A stretch of DNA of 64,000 nt from Chlamydomonas sphaeroides (taxonomy: Eukaryota; Chlorophyta; Chlorophyceae; Chlamydomonadales; Chlamydomonadaceae): assembly GCA_001662425.1 (NCBI GenBank), contig BDDC01000088.1:6531-70530 (forward strand), in the 5' to 3' direction. Positions within the stretch are counted from its first letter, which is position 1. The number at the start of each line of letters is the position of its first letter. The position numbers and the translations under genes are program-made. The notes under the pieces are model-generated. The model did not search any database and was not told the DNA's origin. It saw only the letters and a program-made list of their open reading frames with translations. Below are positions 23,663 through 33,938 of this stretch, one piece after another.

Positions 23663-24076
23663 ATGCCCCTGGCCTTGCACCAGGTGCTCATGCGATTTAG
23701 GCTGGGGTGCTGGGACCTTGAGGCCAACCGCCCCCGTGGCAGAACGCGGGAGGCACGCCTTTGCGGGTTGTGTGCTAACAGCGTTGAAGATGAGTTACAT
23801 GTGTTCGGCGAGTGTCCCGCATATAGCCAGCTGCGGGCTGAGCACGAGCCTACTCTCCAACTTGCACGTCGTGGCATGCGCCGCGTGATGCTAGAGGCTG
23901 ATCCGAGTCATGTGGCCCGGTATCTGAGGGATGTGTGGAATAGGCGGACCGTAGCGCTGAGGAGCCGAGGGCCCTAGTGCACTGAGATGACCTGATCTGC
24001 CGATGGCCCCCTGGCTGTGAAACGGCGACCTCCGCTTTGCGGTGTAACAGTAACAGTAACAGTAACAGTAACAGTA
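23663..24076 (+). mobile_element. LINE-type retrotransposon 3' remnant
   Basis: The frame 23663-23977 (104 aa) has the zinc-knuckle arrangement typical of the C-terminus of non-LTR reverse transcriptases: CGLCANSVEDELHVFGECP, that is C-x2-C-x8-H-x4-C, followed by an Arg/Leu-rich helix. About 65 nt after the stop there is a (GTAACA)n array at 24044-24076. Non-LTR elements such as I-type and algal L1 lineages often end in short tandem repeats, so this likely marks the element's 3' terminus. No reverse transcriptase core is visible upstream; the copy is 5'-truncated or decayed. Confidence 0.65.
24044..24076 (+). repeat. Hexanucleotide (GTAACA)n tail
   Basis: About five and a half copies of GTAACA, directly after the LINE-like fragment. 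Confidence 0.9.
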
Positions 24077-25253
24077 AGCAGGTTCGATGGACAACATAAG
24101 TGCAGCGGCACCGATATCTGGGGTCCACAACAAATTGCCACTTGGTTCCACCATGCCATACATAAGCAGGTCTGTGCAGGCCTCTGACGCCCCTGGTGCC
24201 CTCTGCCCTGCTGCACATAATCACCTGGACACAACCCTGCATTGTGCTTGAGTGTGCAGGTCACAACGCTTAGTGCCCTCACGCTCTATAGGTCGGAGAC
24301 GACGGAGCGTAGCGACCAGAGTCTCCGAACACGGTACTGTACGGCAGCGGAGCTGCATCGAAGCGAGGCTCCGCCCCTGTGGGGCGTCGCCACCGCTGCT
24401 CAGGCATTCTGCCTTTCACAGCGGAGCTTTGCCGCGACTTGCTAGTTGCGCTTTCCGCTTCCCACCCGCCCAACCCTGCCGAGTGTCGCCCCATCTCGCT
24501 CTCCTCCGTGTTCCCTCCGCAGGCCTCCACGGCCCCAGGCTCGGCCCCGCGGCGCTGACGGCTGAGTGTCGCGCGTTGTGTTTGGGGTGTTCGTGCGCGT
24601 GTGCCTGGGCTGGTGGCCGGCTGGGGGGGGCCTTTGGGGGGGGGGTTCGGTGGGTTGCTGTGTGTCGGGTTAGGGCCCCGAAGGGGGGGCCCGGGCTGTT
24701 TGGTGGTTGGCGCCCGTGTGGGCGGGCGTGCTGGTTGGCTCTCTGGGCGTCGGTCCGGGGCTGGGTTGCGGCGGCCTCCCGCCGGGCGCCGGGCTGTGTC
24801 GCGGCGCCTGGCGGGGCCCCTTGGGCGCGGGGGGCGCGCGGGGCGTGTGGCGCTGGCCGCCGCAGCGTCGTTTGGCTGTTGCGGTGTTGCTCCTGCAGTG
24901 TGTAAGGCCCGTCCTCCTGCCATCGGTCGCCACCTCGCTCTCTCCCAGTGCTTCCTACAGCCAAGCCGAGAGAGCTGCTAGCGCAGCTGCAGTACAGTAG
25001 CATCGCAACTTTCTGTTCCGCTTTGTGACAGCAGCTCGCAACCGTAATCGCACAGCCAGGGCGTATCCAGCCACACACATCCAACACGCAGAGCCAATGT
25101 GATGATCTCAACAGCATGTTCGTGCACATGAGCCGCACACACACGGCTTGCGTACGTACTGACGCATAATCAAACCCTTACTAAACACTATATTCGACGC
25201 TTCGCCTGCTACCCAGTGCCACCTTCCGTCACTCAGCTCGCGCAAGCGGCTCG

Positions 25254-26725
25254 CTAGCCTGACGAGGCACCGCTGCTGCGCTGACAGTAGTAGCGGTACT
25301 TGCCGGCAACCAGGCGCCGCTTGCACACGCGGGTGCCTCCCGAGGCGTCGTCGGGGCTGTCAGCCTCGTCCGGGAAGCCCTTCACCGTTGCGCTTAGCTT
25401 TGCGTTGGTCGCGGGCGTCGCCAGGCCAAACTCCTTGCTCGTGAACGCGTCGCCGCTGTCGTCGAACATAATCTCGCCCATCGAGCCCGTCCCGCCATTG
25501 TGCTGCGAGCCCTCCCACGTGGCCCAGGCCTTGGCCTGCGTGGTCCCCGACACGCCGTACTGCTTGGGCACGGCTCCCAGCTTGGTGCCGGCGGGCGGCA
25601 AGAAGGTCTGGCCGCGGCCCGACACCAGGCTGGCTGACATGGCCGCGCGGATGGAGGCCGCGTCCACGCTGTAGCCGGCGGGGACCTGCGGCAGAGCGAT
25701 GGGGCAGAGGGTGGCGCGCGGTAGCAGGGGCTTAAACGTGCAGGGAGGGGACGCTGGGGTGGACATGCCCTCTGCGACGCGAAGCTTGGCGTTGGTGGTG
25801 TGCGTGTTCTAGTGTTAGCGTGTGTGCACGTTATGGACTTGCAGCAACACCGACGATTGTGCCTGCCGGCCCACATGCGGAATGCCTATCGTGCTGTGCT
25901 GTTCATGCTGGCGCTGTGCGTGCGCGTGGCATCGGACTTGCAGGTTTGTGCGCATGGCTGGCGGGGACGCAACACAGTCCGTGCGCACGCTGCGGCCGTG
26001 ACTCTCACGGAGTCTGCGCCACTGCCAACCCCAACACTTTTGTGCGAGTTGCAGCATACCTGCGCCTGAGCAGCGACCATGCGACCTCCGCCGGGCTTCG
26101 GCACGGTCACCTGGACTGTGGCGAACTTGACCGGCCTAGGCGAACAAAGGACAGGGCGGGCTGAATGAGTAGCGCTAGCGAGCAGCTATCCGCGTGACAG
26201 ACGTCCGGCCCGGTGGCGCCCCGTTGCGGTAGCCGCGCGCTGTTCTTTACGCACACACTCACCGGCCATTTGTGTCCGTCAGCGGCGCCGAGCCGTCGTC
26301 CATAAAGGCAACGGACACAGCGCTGACACGGATGTCAACCTGTGCCATTATGAGGAGGGGTGGTGAGCAGCGCGAGCAAGGGGACGGGAAGAGGCTGGGC
26401 GGCGTGGGGTGGCTGGGGACGACCGTACCTGCGTCGCGGTGTGCGTGGCCAGCACCACAGGCGTGTTGGTGGCCGCGCTGTCCGGAAAGCCTGGTGACAC
26501 CAGCTTGCCGATCATGGCGCGCGCCGCGGTAGCTTGCGAAGGATTCAGCGCCGTCCCAGCCATCCGGGGGTCCCGCCATGATGATGTTGTTGTTGTTCTT
26601 GAGACCTTGCGCACGCATGTCTGGGCTGTAGATAGCTGTATGCCCGAGCACGCAAGCACCAGAAGCAGCAGCGAAGCATTTCGCGGCGACAGTCGAGGCA
26701 AATTCCAACCGGAGTTCGGCGGCAT
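25254..26725 (-). CDS. Secreted protein of unknown family
   Basis: Four exons (26725-26429, 26339-26263, 26135-26060, 25685-25254), phases 0/2/0, give 293 aa. Residues 1-37 are a signal peptide (NASLLLLVLACSGIQLSTAQ). The mature protein has segments that look internally repeated (ARAMIGKLVSPGFPD versus IRAAMSASLVSGRG), beta-strand-like stretches (VDIRVSAVSVAF, FATVQVTVPKPGGG), and ends in CKRRLVAGKYRYYCQ with an SSGASSG tail. It lies on the same strand between paralogues A and B. Except for a faint N-terminal echo (LNPSQAT versus LTTSQDT), I see no homology to them. Function unknown. Confidence 0.65.
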
Positions 26726-28329
26726 CCTACTCGAGTCCAGGATGCCAAGGTCGAGTGCGTCTCAATCCCGCGCCGATGATGTTGGCGTGGACTCAAGCCT
26801 CCACACTACTCTTCTTGCGCCAAGTTTTGCCAACTATGGAGGGACGACGTGCGCTGTAAACCTTGCACCACTCGTCAAATCGGCTGTTGTGTGAGTATAG
26901 TGCCCTGCTAACGCTTGCGGACGCTCCGACCGTCTCCGGCAGTTCGCAAGGAAGTTGCGAATGAAACTCTTGGTGGGAACCAAGATTTGTTGTAGAGCAC
27001 GCGACAAGCACGATGCTGGTCTGGGAGAGTTACGTGCCTGTCGTGCTCAAGGCCCGGCACTCATACGGGACACGGCCGGGCCGTACTTGCATGCCCGGCA
27101 CCCGCACCTCACCCGCGCGACCCGTCGCGACCACGCGCGACCCACGAAGCCGCCACGGGCCGCCCAGCCCCTCCCAGACCTTTCCAGCCTACTTCCTCAT
27201 GCAACTTCGTGCAAGGTGCACGGCGGCCAACTACATGCAGCGTCCGGACCAGCGAGACACGCCAATCATGGCCTCGGCAGCTCCTTACTCTACTCGGCCC
27301 AGCTAATTGCGCACACTCCCGAGTGCCCAGAGAAGCTGCAGCGGGTTATGGGCGTCGAAATATTGTGCTCCTGGGGACACAGGCCGGGCGCGGACCGCGG
27401 AGTGGTACCCGCCAGGGGGGTATCCCCCCTGGTGCCTCACCGGCAGACCGCACGGGCGCATCAGCTAACCGAGGCGGGGGCGGGGAGGGCGGTGCGCCGC
27501 CCCCCTCGTCCCCACCTGCATGCTGAGATCCCCCTCTCCCCTGATTCCCTTCTATCTCACGGTGGCGGAGGCAGGTGGTCCTAGACCCTGGACGCCCCGT
27601 CCCCTTAATTCACCCTAGGCGGTCCCGCCCCGGGTACTTATTTCTATTTATAGTTCTATCCCCCCTGGTACCCGCGTGGCTGCAGCTAGCTCTCTACTGC
27701 ATGCACTGCTCCGAGTCAGCAGGGCCCGGGTGCTGCCGCACGCCCAACGTTATCCCCGGCAACCCGCCGTGTCTTGCGAGGTCTTGCGCAAGTAGCGCAA
27801 GCCCCGATATATGGACGCGACGAAGCGTCCCGCGCACCCAAAGGCCTTGCGCTTGTATGCAGCTGGCGCGGTCAGCGCGCGCAAGGGGAATGTGATTGGA
27901 GAGCTGTGCACGGTCCATCCACATGCGCGCTCACGCTCCCAATCAGGGGTGAGCGTGATCCCCCGTGCTCCCGATCCTTTGGACGTAGATAGATATGTAA
28001 TATAAGCAGAGGCACAGCGAGCTTGGTCAGCCGTGATGCATGTGAAGAGGTAGGGCGATCGAGGGCCGCTGCCTCCTACACATGCCCCCTCAGCAGATGC
28101 GCCCTCGCTCGTATGGGAGGCACAAGGGCGGCCGCTTTCAGGCATGTTACAACGCATGTTACATCTTGGCACTACCCTTGTAGGAGCACTTTTACAAGGT
28201 AGCTAACCCCGCATGGACCCTAACGGCCTGCCGCCTGCCACCCCAAGATAGACTCGTGCCTTCCTGGCGCCAGAGTCATGCCCCGCAATGGCGCAGCTCG
28301 CCTCCCGTCGTGTGCCCGTGGGCCGCATC
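26726..28329. other. Intergenic, 1.6 kb, hairpin-bearing
   Basis: No gene recognised. It contains a perfect hairpin (27412-27432), an imperfect stem around 27928-27960 (TCACGCTC pairing with GAGCGTGA), and a direct repeat of GCATGTTACA near 28142 and 28154. It includes the promoter of the gene at 26725 and the 3' flank of the one ending at 28330. Confidence 0.4.
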
Positions 28330-30859
28330 CTAGAGCTTGACGATCCTGTTGCTGAACGTCGATACCGTCTCAAATGTCTGCATGTTTAACGTGGCCTCCT
28401 GTTCGGGGGAATGGGGTGGGGCACAAGCAGGAGCCTTCGCCTCACTACGTGCGCCGCAGCTTGCCGTGGCGCTTGCCCTGGCTGCTGCATCAGCTGTCCA
28501 TGGATATGAGAGCGTCTTCCTCGCGGCCGGCTGACCTCTACCCCTGCCAGCCGGCCACGCTCACCTCGGTCTGGTGGGTCACATGGATCTTGCCGTCCGA
28601 GGTCTTCGTCACCTGCGGGGAGGCCATCGCAGGCACAGGTGCCGCAGCAGAGCGGCGCTAAGGAATGAATTGCCGCCGCTAAGCAGCCCCTACGTACAAC
28701 ACGTCCCCATGAATTATTATCCTTGTATTATAGTATAATACAATGATACCATGGGCAAGCCTCGCTCACCATGAAGAAGCCGGCGTTGCCGGTTACGCCA
28801 CTGCTCGCACCGTAGCCTCCCTCGCGCACTTCCCCCGGGCCAAACAAGTTGACGGTGGCGGGCTGACCGTCTGCCGTCTGCTGGAATCCCTCAAACACGA
28901 TGGTGCCCTGGTTCTGCGGAGGGGCCAGGACCGCGCGGAGACCCTCAAGCAGTCACATCCCCCGCCGCGGGCCAGCACCCCACCCTGTCGGTGCTGCGCA
29001 CTACAAAGCAAAGTCACAGCGCGGACCTTCAAATTTTTGTAAAAGCCAGCGGCGTCGGTCTGGCCGGGCGGCCGCAGGTGGGTCATGTACATGACCTGCA
29101 CTTGGCGCGGTGGCAGGCGTGGGGGCGGGGCGCCAGGTGGGGGTTGGCATGCGACAGAGGTGCGCCGCTGCGTAGTCGTCAGCGGCTGGTACTGGCGCGC
29201 AAGATGCGGATGGTACGTTTGTGCTCGCGCCAACGGGGCTGGTAGGGGCTGCAAGGTCTGGAAGGAGAGCGAGACTGGATGATACACAGGCGCATCTGAG
29301 CAGCCAGCGCGTGCGGTTCGCTGCGGGAGACGCGGAGGCATAGCTTCGTCGTGCGCACGCCAGCGACCATTTGAAACATACGCCCACGCCTTGCTTACCT
29401 TGTTGCGGTCATCGTACGACCAGGCCATGGTACAGCCTGGGCACGGGGTGGGCGGGAAGGGTAGAAGCACAGCGCCCAGGCGGGGAGGGTCAATAAGCGG
29501 GGGTGTGGCTGGATGGGGACCTAATGGCGGAGCAGTGCATTTGCCAACACGTGCACACGGACCATGGCTGGTTCCCGGTACATCGTGGCACGGCATCAGC
29601 GGGCGCATGCACAAGGTCGTACACGCGCAGTACCGGTACGGCGGGGTCCCCTCACCACGTACTCTCACCCGTGAGATGCTCCGTAAGTGCCACCTGCGTC
29701 CTCACGGTGTCCCCAAGGTCAAGCCTGGTGGTGTACTGGGAGCGGATCATGGCCAGGCCCGGCCGCGGGCTTGTCGAGGGTGTCCGCGGCAGGTTGTATG
29801 TAGCAACGCCGGTTGCAGTCTGGCCCACAGTGCCGACCCTGGCCGCGTCCGTGACCTGCCGTGATTGCCGCAGTAGGCAGGCGGCGAGGGGTCAGGTCAT
29901 CAGGGCCTGGTGATTGCCTGCGTGTAGCACTTTGTTCGTCAGCATGGGGCCAACGCACCTGTACGAATTGGGTGTTGACGGTGCCGAAGGGCGTGCCCTC
30001 GGGCGGCTCGTACTCCCGGAAGGAGAACCTGGGCTCACCTGTAAGAGGCGGGCACCGACGGAGGCACATGCCCGTGCTGGGTGTTTTGCGAGTCGTCCTG
30101 CCGATGATAGCGCGAGGTGCGCTACTGGTCAATCTGACGGCGCACAGTCCGGATACGCAAGCAGGATGGGGGTCAGCTCTGTGAGCTGTACGCTGTGTTT
30201 ACGGCACACGACGGAAGAAGAAGCTACGAGCGGCGACTCGAAGGGTGCACGTCACGAGCCCGCTTTACCCATTGCAAACTCAGTCAACGACACGAAGACT
30301 GCAAGAGGCACCGCAAAGGGGAGGGGGAGTGGAACACCATGCCATGAAAGTGCACGGTGCGCCTCACTCAGCAGGGGCATGCTGTGGCGGAGGAAGCCTG
30401 ACCCCACACGCACACTGCTTTGGTAGGAGCTCGTTTGTGTCGGGCTGCGCGGTCTGCAAAGGCGGCATATTGAAGACGCTTCTCTCCATGACATTTGAGA
30501 ATGTGTCCTGGCTGGTCGTTAGAGCTGCCTGCGTTGGGGGGCCGCGGACGGTCGGGGTGAACTGGTGCCCGTGGGAGTTAACTGGAGTGGAGCGGATTGG
30601 ACCTCCGGCCGTCAAGGCGCCGTCTGGTGCAACGAATTGCTGTGTATAGGCACGACACGGCAAGACCTGGCTCAGCGCTCGCGATGTGCCTTACCTGCAT
30701 TGTTCGCGCTGTGTTGTCCGCCGCGTTGATTTTCGTCGCGTCCGTAACATCCTGTTGAGTGGAACACTCCTTGACTATAGGGCGAGTGACGGCGCTCGCT
30801 GATGCCGCGAGCGTCGCCACAACAACGAGTGCGAACAGTGCATATGAAGCTCGAGGCAT
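28330..30859 (-). CDS. Secreted protein with Gly-Cys-Thr/His motif, paralogue B
   Basis: Nine exons (30859-30695, 30528-30414, 30038-29959, 29855-29669, 29436-29399, 29095-29027, 28913-28770, 28612-28565, 28398-28330) give 304 aa. Residues 1-23 are a signal peptide (YALFALVVVATLAASASA). It matches paralogue A block by block: VGTVGQTATGV, NLPRTPSTSPRPGLAMIR, GCTMAWSYDDRNK, MYMTHLRPPGQTD, REGGYGASSG and VTKTSDGKIHVTHQTE. By eye, 32 of 48 residues are identical over the exon 4 block. Cys184 and His201 are conserved with 17-residue spacing. Exon 5 and 6 lengths (38 and 69 nt), exon 8 (48 nt) and their phases equal those of paralogue A, so the two arose by gene duplication. Family and function unknown. 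Confidence 0.75.
28724..28742. repeat. Perfect AT-rich palindrome in intron
   Basis: TGTATTAT-AGT-ATAATACA lies in the intron between exons 7 and 8 of paralogue B. It is conspicuous in otherwise GC-rich DNA. Confidence 0.8.
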
Positions 30860-31254
30860 GGCTCACAGAATGCGCGGAGCAAGCGATACTAGGTCACGTT
30901 ATAGGACGTGCATATGATACGAGTATGCAGTCTTGCCGTGAACTTTGAAACCGCAAGTCGTTGCCTCCTCAATCGTGCCCCATTGCTGGTCCGCCTGCGG
31001 TCCGCCTGCGTTCCCCAGGCTACCTACACACCTAATAAATGCTGAGGTAGAGTATAGTCGTACCCAGACACTGTTGAGGGGCATTGAGGGCTCGGAGGGG
31101 CGGGAAGGGCTCGTGCATGGGTACGTGCTCCGCACCCTTATGGTCACCTTCTTTTTGACATCTGCGGCGTTCTGCGGCGACGTCATCCTAATGGACGACG
31201 GACCCATCCTCATCTGCAACCACGTATCCTGTCACCTCTGTTACCATAAGTTCT

Positions 31255-32157
31255 GTGCCGTACAGCCGCCTCCTGGCAACGTTGCTCTCTTCCTCTGCCA
31301 TGCGCATGCCCACCCTATCCCTCCGCCGTTTCCTCCTCCCCTCCCCGCTCGCCCACCAAGCACCAACCCCCGTGCCGTTCCTGGCCCCCCCACCTCCGCC
31401 CCCGCCCATGCCCGCACCCCCGTTGCTACCTCCGCCGCCACCCCCGCCATTCNNNNNNNNNNNNNNNNNNNNNNNNNNNNNNNNNNNNNNNNNNNNNNNN
31501 NNNNNNNNNNNNNNNNNNNNNNNNNNNNNNNNNNNNNNNNNNNNNNNNNNNNNNNNNNNNNNNNNNNNNNNNNNNNNNNNNNNNNNNNNNNNNNNNNNNN
31601 NNNNNNNNNNNNNNNNNNNNNNNNNNNNNNNNNNNNNNNNNNNNNNNNNNNNNNNNNNNNNNNNNNNNNNNNNNNNNNNNNNNNNNNNNNNNNNNNNNNN
31701 NNNNNNNNNNNNNNNNNNNNNNNNNNNNNNNNNNNNNNNNNNNNNNNNNNNNNNNNNNNNNNNNNNNNNNNNNNNNNNNNNNNNNNNNNCCCGCCGCCTC
31801 CCCCGGCGCCGACCCTCACACCATTGCCACCATCGCCCCCATCTACGCCGCCACCGCCACCACTGTCGCCACCGCCGCCACCCGACAACTCCCTCCCGGC
31901 CACACAACCCCCTCCCACCTCGTCCACCACGGCTGTCGCTGCACCCCATGGCCACATACAGCCCGAGGACTGGCCACCATGGATTATTGATGGCGGCCCC
32001 TGGGTCGATGCCCCCGACGGCTACATATCCGAGGCCTGTGGCGCGGCAGCCTTGCCTGCTGGCTGCTGCGGACGACGCTCTGCCTGCCCCCGCCCCTGCC
32101 GTGCCACCCATGACGTCACCTGTGCCCCCACCCCTGCCCCACACGAAGGAGCTTTAA
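31255..32157 (+). other. Pro-rich coding fragment around a gap
   Basis: Both sides of the gap encode dense Pro runs on the + strand (PAPPLLPPPPPPP before it; PPSPPSTPPPPPLSPPPPP after it). One frame then leads into a non-repetitive segment (IQPEDWPPWIIDGGPWVDAP). This resembles an algal hydroxyproline-rich wall protein such as a pherophorin, but the frame across the gap cannot be known and start and stop are not established. It could also be a decayed element. Confidence 0.3.
31453..31789. other. Assembly gap, 337 N
   Basis: Run of N inside CCN-rich (poly-Pro) sequence, probably an unresolved low-complexity tract. Confidence 1.
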
Positions 32158-32380
32158 GCTGGTACGTATGTGGGCTGAGTCCTCCTCCCCCATTCCCCTT
32201 CCACCCTAGCACTTCATCGTTCAGCCCAGCCCTGCACCCCCTCCGCGTGCCGTCTTCTCCTCATCCAGCCCACCCCTGCCCGCGTCTTACATTTCCCGTC
32301 CTCTACCTCCGTCGCCTGACCACAGGCCGTTCCGCACGCCGCTGGCAGATGCGTCCCCTCGCGCTCGTGCGTTCCCTGTG

Positions 32381-32427
32381 CCTACCGGGTCCTACCGGGT
32401 TGTGCCTACCGGGTGGGTATATATAAC
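32381..32427 (+). promoter_or_regulatory. CCTACCGGGT repeats with TATA-like run
   Basis: CCTACCGGGT occurs at 32381, 32391 and 32405, followed at 32417-32427 by GTATATATAAC. The arrangement looks like a promoter or a retroelement terminal region, but no coding region follows that I can identify. Confidence 0.3.
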
Positions 32428-33938
32428 ACTTCGGCGGTGCCTTCAGCCCGTGCGCATGCCCGCACATCAACCGAAACGGCCCCCGCCAAACCCCTTGCGG
32501 GACCCTGCGGGGCTGTACGAAGACGTCTCAAAGAAGGGGCCACACGCCACAGTCCCCCCTTGTGTGTGTTGTGGGGGTCCCTTGTGTGTGCCCCGTTCTT
32601 GGGTCGGGTTCCGGGTTGCGAAGTTGCTCTTGGGCTGGGTGTCGTCGCATGCGCGGTTGTGCACGGTTGTCGGCCTCGTGCGGTGGGCGGGGCTGTGTAA
32701 TGCCCCACGGTGGTTCGTTCCCGCCTGCTGTCTTCGAGGGAGGATCGACACCCGGTTGTATCGGGTCTCTTGACGCCCCCAAATCGGGACTAGTACATTA
32801 CACACTACTCCATGCTTTGGAAGGTACGAGGGATATTGTACAAGAGCGTAACAACCGTAAGCCTTTTGCCGCATGACGCGGGAGCAGCGCGCTTGCTGCT
32901 GTCGTGTTTGTCGTTGTTTGCAGTCGGCGGGGCAGGGGGTCGGGGGGACGGGTGCGGACCACAGCTGTCGGGGCCACCACGCAGGGCGAGAGGGCCATGC
33001 CGCAGGTTAGTGTCGATCGCCCGTCCGGCTGGACACTGTGTGCGGATCTAGGCCGTTGCCCTCGTACAAGCAGGTTCCGAGTGGAGTCGCGGCAGCTGCG
33101 ACCCTTTGCGGCCGACGCAGTCGCCGGGCCAGGAAAGGCGGTATGGCTTACATCAAGTGAATCCTTAGTCGTTGGTGAGCGCAAAAACACTAAGCGCTCA
33201 TGCGAGGAGCAGCGAGATGACGTTCTCTCAGCGCGTGGATGCGCAAAGTTATTTTTGGCTGCAGAGCAAGATGCTACACTGTAGCTTATCATCATCCTAC
33301 AATACTCTGCAGTGCTGATGGCCCGCGCCGAGTGCTTATTTGAACCGGTTTCAGCCAACCGCCGGGGGAACTGTACGTTACGAAACGTCTGGAGCGTTAC
33401 CGTCTTCAAATTCCAGACGCTGCAGCCCCGACTGCGGCGCGCCCCGTCTGCTGCTTCTAGCGATTCCACCATCGGGTGCCGACGTGTGGTCGGCGATGCT
33501 GAGCGCGCTGTGCGGCGTGGTCGTCGTATGACAGGCAGGGGAGAGTGGATCGCAAGAGACTCGAATGAGCAGCTGTTGATTATGGTAACCATTCACTGAT
33601 TGTCTTGGAAGATGGGCCAGCGGGGGGCGTCAGGGAGACTCCCAGGGTTCGTGGCACCCTGGCCATTCGCACCTGCACAAGCCGGACCTGCGTACATCGC
33701 CCCCGCAACTACGTAGTATCAATATCGCTTGCTCGAAAATTGTCATTGGCGAGCGAACACGCCGCGTTTGACGCCGCACGACGAGCATGCTTAAGTGCGC
33801 GCCCTAGTGTAGCTTTATCCGAACAGCGGCAACACTTACATCAACGGCGGGCCAGACGCTGGTCAGGCAACCATGTCCTGCTCAAAGGCACTGAGGCCAT
33901 AGCGCCTGTCCGCACTGATACAATTGCATAAAACAGTG

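Larger units (their letters stand above)
22211..25253. other. Retroelement-rich spacer, 3 kb
   Basis: Spacer between two secreted-protein genes. It contains an orphan reading-frame fragment (22316-22573), a 14-nt direct repeat, the second copy of a 32-nt repeat, a LINE-type C-terminal fragment with a hexanucleotide tail (23663-24076), a hairpin (24293-24328) and a G-run tract (24621-24702). No intact gene seen. Confidence 0.5.
30860..33938. other. Gene-poor spacer with gap, 3.1 kb
   Basis: Spacer upstream of paralogue B and the kinesin gene. It contains a Pro-rich reading frame broken by an N-gap, three CCTACCGGGT repeats with a TATA-like run, and T/G-rich DNA at 32560-32760. Open frames at 32798-33592 (-) and 32904-33284 (+) show no domain. 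I call no intact gene. Confidence 0.4.

Noticed and set aside
30945..32426. Continuous + strand frame of 493 codons
   Set aside because: It depends on reading 337 N as coding; only the Pro-rich parts next to the gap look protein-like.
32798..33592. Minus-strand frame of 264 codons
   Set aside because: No signal peptide, domain or splice support; Ser/Arg/Thr-rich composition typical of a chance frame in this DNA.
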